From assembly GCA_045639525.1 (NCBI GenBank), contig JAZUDI010000046.1:1-64000 (forward strand): a DNA stretch of 64,000 bases. Reading direction: 5' to 3'. Each line of letters starts with the position of its first letter. Positions within the stretch are counted from its first letter, which is position 1. The position numbers and the translations under genes are program-made. Shown here one piece after another: positions 51,645 through 62,400 of this stretch. The DNA is from UBA1181 sp045639525 (lineage in GTDB: Bacteria > Bacteroidota > Bacteroidia > Bacteroidales > Paludibacteraceae). Below the pieces are notes generated by a model. The model had not been told where the DNA came from and did not search any database. It saw only the letters and a program-made list of their open reading frames with translations.

Positions 51645-52519
51645 TTATTGAGATAGACGATAATTCAGGATTTTGCAATGGGGTGGTGACCGCCATTAAG
51701 AAGGCGGAGGAGGAACTCTCCCGCACCTCTCGGCTCTATTGCTTGGGTGATATTGTCCACAATAGCATGGAGGTGGAGCGTCTCTCCACCAAGGGACTTA
51801 TCTCCATTGATCGGGAGACCTATTTTGGCCTTCGCAATCAGAAGGTGCTTTTCCGCGCACATGGCGAACCCCCTGTGACATACGAATACGCGAAGGCGAA
51901 CCATTTGGAGATCATCGACGCCACTTGCCCGGTGGTCTTGAATTTGCAGAAGAAGATCAAGCAGGCGTATGAATCTTCCGATCCGAAAGATACACAGATT
52001 GTAATTTACGGCAAGAACGGCCATGCCGAGGTGAATGGCCTGGTGGGCCAGACCGAAGGTTCCGCTGTGGTGGTGGAGGGGCTTCCCGACATCGATAAGA
52101 TTGATTTCTCCAAGAACATCAGAATGTTCTCGCAGACGACTAAGTCGATAGATGGTTTCAATAAGATGGTGGAGGCGATTTCCCAACGGGTTCAGGCGGG
52201 TTGCTCTTTCGAGCACAACGATACGATCTGTCGTCAAGTGGCCAATAGAATACCGAAGATTGTCGATTTTGTCTCCCGGCATGAATTGGTGCTTTTCGTG
52301 AGTGGAAAGAAGAGTTCCAATGGTAAGGTGCTGTTCGATGAGTGCAAGAAGGTGAATCCGAATATCTATATGGTGAGCGATTTGGAAGATGTCGATTATA
52401 CGATTTTCAAGAATGTGAAGTCGGTTGGCATCTGTGGCGCCACCTCCACGCCGAAGTGGTTGATGGAGGCGTTGAAGAGAAAGATAGAGCAATACAGCGA
52501 CTATTACGACGCGATGTAA
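51641..52519 (+). CDS. ispH: 4-hydroxy-3-methylbut-2-enyl diphosphate reductase
   Basis: 292 residues from the ATG at 51641 that overlaps the cmk stop. The three cluster-binding Cys lie in SGFCNGVV (Cys12), DATCPVVLNL and GICGATSTPKWLME. It makes IPP and DMAPP in the last step of the MEP isoprenoid pathway. Length and motifs are standard. Confidence 0.95.
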   Translation: MIIEIDDNSGFCNGVVTAIKKAEEELSRTSRLYCLGDIVHNSMEVERLSTKGLISIDRETYFGLRNQKVLFRAHGEPPVTYEYAKANHLEIIDATCPVVLNLQKKIKQAYESSDPKDTQIVIYGKNGHAEVNGLVGQTEGSAVVVEGLPDIDKIDFSKNIRMFSQTTKSIDGFNKMVEAISQRVQAGCSFEHNDTICRQVANRIPKIVDFVSRHELVLFVSGKKSSNGKVLFDECKKVNPNIYMVSDLEDVDYTIFKNVKSVGICGATSTPKWLMEALKRKIEQYSDYYDAM

Positions 52520-52541
52520 CTTAAAGTTTAATTTAGGTGCG

Positions 52542-53219
52542 ATGAAAAATAAGTTGTTATACATATCGTTGGCGGCGAATCTCCTTTTGTCGGTTCTGCT
52601 CGTGGTGGTATGGATGGGACGATCCTCCTCCGATAAGTCTGCAAGCCTCTCCAACAAGGATGTCGCCTATAACGTGAAGGTGAACGACGGCGATGTGGTG
52701 GTGATGGGTTCCGACCGTATGGCCGATTGCAAGTGGTCCTTTTTCCTGGCGGATGATCGGGTGAAGAATTTGGCGGTCAACCGCAATACGATTGCCGACG
52801 ATTTGAAGCGGATGGATATGAATTTCAACGGGGTTGCTCCACAGAAATTTTTCCTGATGTATGGCGAGCAGGAGTTGGTGGACGATGAACCTGTCGGAAC
52901 GATAGCCGCCAATTACGGCAAGTTGTTGGATGAGTTGAAGCGTCGTTTCCCCGCTACGGAAGTGGTGGTGATCTCCACGCTTCCCATTTCCCGCTTCCAC
53001 GATCCCGCTTATAGTCAAAAGATGGCTACCAACATCAAGACATTGAATGCTTTGGTGAAGTCGATGGCCTATAAAAACGATTATCCCTTCTTGGATCTTT
53101 TCGACGAGTTCTCGGATGAGGGGAACTTGGCGCTCGATTTAGGTGGCGCTGACGGATTCTACCTTACCAAGACGGGTTATATTGTCCTCAAATCAAGAAT
53201 GAAGGATTTTCTGAACTAA
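52542..53219 (+). CDS. Membrane-anchored degenerate SGNH-hydrolase-like protein
   Basis: 225 residues. One N-terminal membrane anchor (LYISLAANLLLSVLLVVVW). The order of segments matches the SGNH fold: DVVVMGSDRMADC (block I, where GDS would be expected), PATEVVVISTLPISR, and a block-V-like DGFYLTKTGY (about residues 204-213). The catalytic Ser is displaced (GSD in place of GDS) and the block-V His is replaced by Tyr. It is probably a non-catalytic relative. It follows ispH by 22 bases. Confidence 0.6.
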   Translation: MKNKLLYISLAANLLLSVLLVVVWMGRSSSDKSASLSNKDVAYNVKVNDGDVVVMGSDRMADCKWSFFLADDRVKNLAVNRNTIADDLKRMDMNFNGVAPQKFFLMYGEQELVDDEPVGTIAANYGKLLDELKRRFPATEVVVISTLPISRFHDPAYSQKMATNIKTLNALVKSMAYKNDYPFLDLFDEFSDEGNLALDLGGADGFYLTKTGYIVLKSRMKDFLN

Positions 53220-53241
53220 GGTTTATCCGAAAATTATCTAT

Positions 53242-53270
53242 AAGGTCGCTCCTAATTTTGGGGCGACCTT
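53242..53270 (+). terminator. Terminator of the porQ-cmk-ispH transcript
   Basis: AAGGTCGCTCC pairs with GGGGCGACCTT (11 bp, one G-T pair, loop TAATTTT), followed by TTTTTTGCTTTTTTTT. A strong intrinsic terminator 23 bases after the 52542 gene. Confidence 0.9.
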
Positions 53271-53285
53271 TTTTGCTTTTTTTTC

Positions 53286-53316
53286 TTTTAAAATTGATTT
53301 CTATTGCCTATTTTTG
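53286..53316 (+). promoter_or_regulatory. Promoter of the second giant gene
   Basis: TTTT (53286-53289), a 19-base spacer and TATTTTTG (53309-53316). The -7 box is exact and the -33 box has one mismatch. The leader would be about 135 bases (53323-53457), in which I see no gene and no strong hairpin. Confidence 0.6.
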
Positions 53317-53457
53317 TTGTTTGAATGTGTAGAGTGACTTCGAATGCCTAAAAACACGCACAGAATTTGCCTACATTGGGGGTGTTACTCTATTGGTTTG
53401 CCTAGAGAGAATGGTATGCCAGTATATGTTGTTTGTTGATTAGAATAGTAAAATTAT

Positions 53458-56400
53458 ATGAGCAGAATGGGATTTTTACTAATTGAGAAACTTGGCGAAC
53501 GGTTTGTAAAGAAATCGTTAGGTAGATATGTCATGGCGTTGGTGCTTATGTGCGTTAGCGTAGGGACATCTTATGCTCAAAGTTACGGATATACTTTGAT
53601 GGTTGATGGCTCAATGAATGTTTCGGCTTGTGTGGATGAGCCAATTGTTCTAAATGCTTCTGCGACAAATCCATTGGCAAGTGATGCTGTGGATGTTTAT
53701 CGATCCAATAATGGGTCGGCGTGGTATCCAATTGGAACGGCGATCAAAGATGGTGCGGGCTTTTATACCTATGTGGATGATATGATGAGCCATACGCTTT
53801 ATTACCAATTTGTTGACCAAAATAATCCTAGCATAAAGAGTAATCCTGTTACTGTGTCGGTAAGTACGGATTGTCCTGGAATTTGTCATACAACGACCAC
53901 TGGTGAATATTACTTGGGTACGGATTTTAATCCAGAGGATGGTTGTAATGTGAATCAGATTGATTTCTCGAACAACCATTGCTTGCAGAACCACTTTGAG
54001 GTGAATGGTATTGCTTTCGAAGGATGTAACGCTGGTCATGTCCAGAAGGGTTGGAAAACGACTGATAGGGATGCTGCCGCTGGTGTGGTAGGAAACAACT
54101 ATTATTATGTGTTCCATGGCGGTAATTGTAACAATACCCCTTTTATTTTGACATTCGATAGAGGTAAGTATTTGAATAAGACTTTCCGCTTTACAATGCG
54201 TCTCTATTTGGATGTGACGAATTGTGGTAGTTTTGATAGCCAAGCGAAGATGAACTTCCGTACAGGATTCGGTAATCCGGTGGATTTGTGCGTGGATGGT
54301 GAGTTTTATGATGGTGTGAGTGGTGAACATCTGAAAGATTATGCGTTTTGTGCTAATAGTCAACACCTTGACCAGGATTTCGTGTTAGGTAGTGATGTGT
54401 GGAGAATGAAACAACAGGGACATAACATTATCCGTATGGAGTTTGTCTTTTATGGATTGTTTAAGACACAAAACCAAGAGAAATTGACTATTTATCCTGA
54501 GTTCCAACAGTGGAATAACTGTGCGGAAATTGCGGTGGACTATATCTCTGGTGAGGCGGCGGATGTTTGTATGGATCATGGCGCAGTCTGTATAGGAAAG
54601 AGTGCTACCATCAATGCAGCCGGTTTCCCAAGAAACGCTATTTATATTTGGGAGAGTTGGAATGAACAGGCCAACAGATGGGAGCCACTTCGTGTAGGCG
54701 GATTTGTTCAGCAAGGAGCAGATAAGCAATCTATTTCTATCCCTGTGGATTTCTTGGGAAAGAGAAAGTTCCGTGTAAGGAGTGATGATAATCACCCATT
54801 GGACAAACCAATCGAATTCTTTGTGACAGGTAAGAATTGTGATCCGGTACAACCTTCTGAAATCAAGGGACCTGCCAATCCTTTCTGTGTTCCGAATACG
54901 AAGGAAGACGGAAAATTCGAGGTGTTCCCTATGGATGCCAACGAAAAGGTAAAATACACTTGGTCTTTTGAAACGCCAAGTGGACAGGTTTTCGGTAGTG
55001 ATCGTATTTTGTTTGATGGAGGTACCTTGGATGTGTCGAGTAGAGGTGGCACCGTTTATTTGTTGTTGAATGGCGATGCGGAAGAGGGTCCTTATAAAGT
55101 AACCGTTCAGCCGATGATGGAGTATATTGGTTCGGATGGTGGTACTTATGAGAAGACTGCGGGTTCTCCAATTTCTAAAATTTTTGATGTTTACCGTACC
55201 CCGCAAATCCAAATCATCAAGGAGGGTACTGATCCTTTGCATCAAGCGGAGGTTGAACTCTGCCCGACTGACCACAATCAGAAGGTGGTGGCGATAGCGG
55301 ATGTGAAGAGTGGCTTCCAATCCATTTACCAAAACAAGTATGTCTATACCTGGTATTCCGGTGCGACAGGTCAGCGGGATGAGGCTATTGTTGATTTGCC
55401 AGGAAAGGGCGCTTGTGATGGAAGTTATAAGCAACATTCGGTCTCTGTAGAGGTGGAGATCGATGGGGTAGGTTGTCCAAATACGGCTTCTCAAGAGTGG
55501 AATGTCGGTAGAGTGGTGGCGCCAACCATCAATTGTGACAATATCAAGGATTTTGACATCAAGTTAGGTGCTAAGGAGAAAACGACTAAGCTATCCTTTA
55601 CCTTCCCTGAGTTCACCGCTGGTTGTGAGACGGACCCAATGCAAAAGATAGAGGTTAACTTCACGCCTGTGGAGGGTGCGCCTATCAGCAAGACTTTTGA
55701 AGGAAAGAAATCCGAGATGGATAGGATGGACAAATCCATTAACCTTCCTGCCGGAACCGGTACGGTGACCTACACTGTCACCGATGGTTGTGGCAACTCA
55801 GTTCCTTGTAGCAAAAACATCAAGGTGAGTGATGTGACTCCTCCGGACATCGACTGTTCCGAGATTGAGGATTACAATTACACCACTAAGTTGACATTGC
55901 AAGATGGTTGTGACGCGGCGACCGACCACCATACTTCTTTACCGAAGTTGACCGCGCCTGTCCTTACCGATAAGAATGGTGTGGATGGTGACATCACAGG
56001 TACTTATATGGGTCGTGCCGAGGGATTGGTGACCGCTCCAAACACGGCAAACCCTAATCTTGCGCAGTTCAACAAGGACATTGACTTGAATGCCAACTAC
56101 TCGGTGGGTGTCACTTACATCTTGTGGAAGTTCGAGGATAAGTCGGGCAACAAGATGTATTGCGTTCAGAAGATAGAAGTGATCGACGACCGTAAACCAG
56201 TTGTGAAGTGTCCTGAAGCGAATTTGGGAGATGTCTCCAACCTTCCGGGTGCGTGCGGTTTGTCTGTCAATGGTTTGATCTCCCAAATGGATGAGTTCCC
56301 TGAGGCGCACGATACTTGTACGGTCGGTTCCAAATTGACGCCAGTTGTTTTGTACCGCAATATCAATGACGATGATTTGATTGTCGTGAATGAGGCGAAC

Positions 56401-59400
56401 TACGATGATATCATCTTCTATGTAAACGAGACCTACGAAATCGTTTGGCGTTTCTACAAATTGAACGATTTGAACAATGTTTACGAGGATTGCGTCCAAA
56501 ACTTTAGGGTAGTGGATACCGAGGAGCCATCTTTCGATTGCAGCACTTTGCACTCCGTCCGCGTGACCGCTAACTCGTACAAACCAAAGAACAAAGGTTT
56601 CGAGTATTTGAAGTATGCTACGAAGGATAATGTGATCGAAGGAATAGGTCCTGGTGCTAAGGAGTACACGGGAACATTGAAGGATGCCTTCGCCAATGGT
56701 GATATCCGAATCATCGCACCTGATGAGGTGAAGGACAATTGTGATGGTGAGATCATTGTGGAGGTTGAATTGGATGGTCCGGATGAGACCGGTAAGAGCG
56801 TGCATAAGTTAATCACCAAGTTGTCTGATTTGGAGAAGCATAAGTTCGGTATCGGTATGACCACGCTCACATTCACATTCATCGATGCGAGCGACAACCA
56901 GACATCTTGTACCCAAAACATCATTGTTACCGCAGGTACGACGCCAATCCCTGACTGTCCTGCCACCTCGACCATTGAGGTTTATGCGAACGATGATTGT
57001 GAGTATCTCTTTAAATTGAATAAAACGGAGGTTCCTACTGCCAAGATTCCTGTCAACCAGGAGGCTATCTGGTTCAACTTCCGTTATAAGGTCATCCAAG
57101 GTTTGCACTTTGATCAAGAGTGTACGAGAGCTGCGGAGTTCTTCCCAAGTAACTTAGGTGGTTTGAATGGCATGCGTACCGTTATGGTCGGTGGCAAGCC
57201 TACTGCCTTGTCGTTGGATTTCTTGTGCGAGAGGTTATCTGCGGATTTTGATGGATTCTTGGGCGCTGGACCTGCCAGCGATTTGAATAAGTGGAAAAAG
57301 TGGTCATCGGCTTATGATGGCGTTGGCCCTGGCCCTGGCGGAGATGAGTCCATCCTTTCTAGAAACGATAAGTTGACCACCGTGGTTGAATATGTAGGTT
57401 ATCCTTATGTGGTGGAATTGCGCGACTCGACTGGTAAGGTTTTGAAATCCGTGAAGAATGATTATTCCGCAGAGGACGTGGCCGCCTCTCGTGTCATTGT
57501 CCCTCGTTGGTTTGGCTCGAGTGGTGCCAACACTTACGAGTGTCCGGATATTCACTATGCCTGTGCGAATACGCCAGTGAAGGTGAAGAATAACTTTGAT
57601 GATCTTGTATTCTCCCAAACTTTGACAAAGGGAACCTATACTTTGGTTTATCGTTTCCAAAATGAGAAGGATGGTCTGCAGGAGGATAGTTGTGTGACCA
57701 TCATCTCTGTGGTAGATACGATTGCGCCTAAACTGGAGTGCGGCGATTGGAACAATACAGGCACTTATTACGCGAATGGACAATGTGTGGTTCCTGTTGA
57801 TACGATTGCCTGGTTCAAGATGCCGACTTTGGCTGACTTGAAGGTAACCGACAACTGTACGAAGGATCCAACCGAGTTCACCATTACTTGGAGTAGAAAA
57901 CATGGTATCATCACTAACACATCGGCCTCTGCGTTGACCGATCCTTTGTTGATGGGTACAACCACCATGACTTGGTATGTGACGGATGCGTCTGGCAACA
58001 CCAGCCAATGTCAACAGACCATTACGGTAGTTGATACGACCGGTCCGGTATTCGATTGCTCTACTTTGATGGATATCAATGTTGAGACCGAGGCTGGCTG
58101 TAAGGCCTCCGCCGAATCGGTTATCAAGGCAGGTCTTGAGACACCTGTTGCTCCGGACGATGTCTGCTCTCCAACAGGAGCGCCGATCCCTGCCAAGGGT
58201 GAGAGAAGCGATGGCAAGGGCCTCTTTACGGATGATTATCCAAGAGGAACAACCGTCATTACTTGGACCTTCGAGGATGCGTTGGGCAATAAGACGGTAT
58301 GTACGCAAAATGTGATCGTATCAGATAGTACGGCTCCAGTCTTCGATGATTGTGATAAGTTACCGGAGGTTGTGATCGAGTTGGCGGCAGACCAATGTAC
58401 CGCTTCCAAGGATTTAGTGGAGGCAAACTTGGGCACTCATACCGCTGTCGATGATTGTGACGGTGAAATTCCTGGTGTGCCACATGTGATGTTGCCGAAC
58501 GGTGTGGATTATGTGCCACTGTACGCTGAGTTTAAAAAGGATACCACCTACAAGGTCGTATGGGTATTTACGGATGCCACAGGCAATATTACGGAGTGTT
58601 ATCAAAAATTGACAATTGCGGATACCACTGCTCCGGATCCATCCGGCGTTTGTCCTCCTCCGACCAAGACGGTTACTGCCCATACGGTATGTTCCGTAGA
58701 GTATGACGAATTAGGTTTGCCAACTTTGGAGGATATGAAGATTACCGATCTTTGCGACGGAGACCTCTATCCGACAGTTGTCGCCAAGGTATATGCTCCT
58801 GATGGAACTTATAAGGTTTATTATGATGACGACGTGAAGAGTGTCACCTATCCGGTGGGTACGCATACATTCCTCTGGATTTATGAGGACAAGGCGGGTA
58901 ACAAGGATACCTGTACCATGTTATTGACCGTGGATGATGATATTCCACCTGTCTTGGAGGATTGTGATGTGGATCCGAAGATCGACTTGACCGTCGATGG
59001 CGATATCTGCGCGATGGACCCAGCCAATGTCAAGACTTACATCCGTGAGCCTAAGGCTTACGATGAGTGTGATGACTATACCAATGGTGCAGGTCTTACC
59101 TGGATGACGCCTATTGTGGAGAGATACTTTATCGACTCTACTTTCATCATCAACGCTTCTGGCGACACGACTGGTATCGCTTACGATACTACCCAAATCG
59201 CGGATGGTATCACCCACATGTGGGATGAGGATGTCTTCCCTAAGGGATTGACTCTTTTGAAGTGGATCTTCACCGACTCAAAGGGTAATTCGGTATTCTG
59301 TGAGAAGACGGTAACCGTTCACGATTATACGGCACCATACTTCAATTGCGACGATATCGATCCAGATACCTTGCGTCCAGAGGCCTATGTGGGCGATTGC

Positions 59401-62400
59401 GAGGTGGAGTTCGGCAACTTGAAACGTGACGTTTTGGATAAATTGGCTTATAAGGCATGGGATGCTTGTGAGAACGATTCTGTTCCGGGTGTTCTTACCT
59501 TGAACGGCGATATGGAGCTTCCTGATGAGTACACCATGCAGGTTGGTATCACCTACAAACTTTTGTGGTTGTTCCAAGATAAGGATGGTAATAAGACAAC
59601 TTGTCCGCAATACATTTTGCCATCTCATTTGAACCCTGTGAACTTCGATTGTGAGACGATTAAGGACACGGTGGTTGTGGCTGTGGAGGGTACTTGTGCT
59701 ATCTCTTCCGATAGTTTGAGTTTGCCTATTCCGGTTGCCATCGACTCTTGCGCGGTGTTGTCTGGATTTGGTGGAGAGTTTGAGGCGGTCGGTGTTCGTT
59801 CGGATAGTCTTCCTATGAGTGCGGACTTCCCAACCGGTCATACAACAGTCAACTGGATGTTCGTCAGCCCATGGAACTTGCACGACACGTTGTGGTGTGA
59901 CCAAGATGTCTTTGTTCGCGGAAATAAGCGTTTTGATTTGGATTGTGATGTTCTCACTCCGACACGAAAAGATACATTGGAGGATTGCGGTCCTACCGAT
60001 CCGTTGACCTTTGTGATCGACACGCCACGCGTGGCCGACCCATGTATCGTTGATACGGAGGATCCTGAATATTGGCGAGTAGGAGTGGGTACACGTTCCG
60101 ATAACAAGGAGTTGACTGATCCATATCCGTTGGGAACTACCTCTATCGAGTGGTTGTTCACCGACTTTACCAATACGGTTACGGATACTTGTCACCAAGA
60201 TGTGGTGGTAAGAACCAATTTGGAGATGATCTTTAATTGTGACTCTTTGAACCACGACACCATTAAGGTGGAGGTGGCCACTGGTGAGTGTACCGTGGAT
60301 GCATCTAAGGTGAAGGAGAAGATTGTGACGCCGTTCGCGCTTCATCCTTGTCCAGACCAGTCTGGTATGGATACCATTTGGGGTGTTCCTTCCAGAAAGT
60401 TCGGTATGTCTATGGATTCATCCTTCTATGTTGGTGTTTCGGAGATTGTTTGGACCTTCGTTGATACCACTCACACTTTGATGAAGGATACCATGACTTG
60501 TTCTCAATGGGTACAAGTGGGTGACGTCAATGAGATGCCGGTTAATTGCGAGAACTATCCAGACTTGGTTTATCGTTTGAGCCCAGATGATTGCGAGATC
60601 TCTTGGAAAGAGATGGAAATCAAGGTGCCAGGCGTGGTAGACCTCTGTTCTCATAAGATCATTGATCCTGTTGTCACCAGATCTTCAGGCAAGTCATTGA
60701 CCGCCGTTACCACAGTAGCTGATGGTGATACCGTTGTGACAATTACCGCGGATGATTTCACGGTTGGCGTGGATACGATTACATGGAGTTACTCTTTCCA
60801 AGGTCAATTGTTCGTCTGCGAGCAAGTGATTACCGTGAAGGATAGCATGGCTCCGATATTTGATTGCGAAAGCTTGACACCTATTGTCGTTCCTTCCGAG
60901 GAGGGCAAGTGTTTCGTCAATGCGAACGCTGTGTTCGACTCGCTTCCTAATCCTTGGCCTCAAGCCAAGGAGGCATGTACGGGAGATATGATCGACGGCC
61001 GTGTCTTCTTGGAGGATGGTAGAGAGTTGACTAATAGTTCTTCTTATGAGATCTCTGTGGGACAACACACATTGACATGGATCTTTATCGATCCTGTCAT
61101 CAATGAGATAGGTGATACTTGTGAGCAAAGTTTGGTAGTGATGGGCGACCAAGCGCCAATCTTTGATTGCGAATCGTTGAAGAGCGAACCTATCTTGATC
61201 GAGGGTTGTGATACGACACTTTCAGAGAAGACAATTCCTACGCCTTACGCTTTGGACGCTTGTACAAAGGATTCTGTCGCGGGCGTTGGAACACGTTTGG
61301 ATGGCGGATCGCTTCACGGCGTTTATCCGGTAGGTACCACTACCATTCAATGGGTATTCACCAGTCCTTTCTCATCTTTGTCTGATACTTGTATGCAGGA
61401 TGTGACTATCTTGACCAAGCAATTGCTTGACCTTCACTGCTTGGATGTGAATAAGGATACGGTCAGCGTAGATGTGGAGGAGGGTGACTGCTTCGCCAAG
61501 GTTGATTTGAAGACGCCGTTTGCGCTTCATCCATGTCCGGATCAATCGGGTGTTGACACCATTATGGGTGTTCCATATCGTTCCGATAATTTGGCGATCA
61601 CCGATTCTTTCAGAACGGGTATCGTTGTTGTAACTTGGGTATTCACAGATACTTCAGGTACTATGTTGAAGCCAATCGACACCTGCTACACGGTAGTGAA
61701 GGTGGGTGATGTCAACAAGATGCCGGTTGATTGTAGCAATATGCCTGATACGACGATTGTTCTCTCTCCTGAGGATTGCGAGATCTCTTGGGATGCGATC
61801 AACTTCAAGGTGCCTGAGGTAAGAGATCTCTGCTCCGACTCGTTGATTACGCCGACATTGACTCGTTGGTCAACCAAGAGCATGGAGGAGAATTTCACCG
61901 TTGGTCCTGATACGGTTTTCTGGAATTACAACTTCTTTGGACAGGTGGTTACTTGTAAACAAGGCATCTTGGTATTGGATTCAGTCGCACCATCATTTGA
62001 TTGTAGCACATTGAAGGATACGACGTTGATTGCTAAGGATGGTTTATGCGATGTCTCTGCTGAGGAGATCGAAGCGTTCTTAGGCGAGCATGCGGCTATC
62101 GACTCTTGTACCGGCAAGGAGGTGCCAGGTAGAGCATATATCTGTGATACTTACTCTCCTTCCGACTTGTCTGGCTGCACTCCTGTCAATAAGGTTTCCG
62201 CAAAGGTGGGAGATACGTTGTATGTTCATTGGATCTTCCAAGACAGTTTGTTGAATGCGGTTCCTAAGATCTGCGACCAAACTGTTGTGGTGAAGGGTAC
62301 GGCGTTACCTCAATTCGATTGTAAGACATTGACGGATACGATTGTTTACCTTGCTGCTGACGAGTGTGAGTTGTCTGCGGGTAATTTGGTTCTTGAGACG

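Noticed and set aside
54385..60345. Long minus-strand frames (about 355-369 residues) at 54385-55494, 57304-58308 and 59278-60345
   Set aside because: They are antisense to the in-frame giant HYR protein, have no recognisable motifs or signal peptides, and arise from its repetitive codon pattern.
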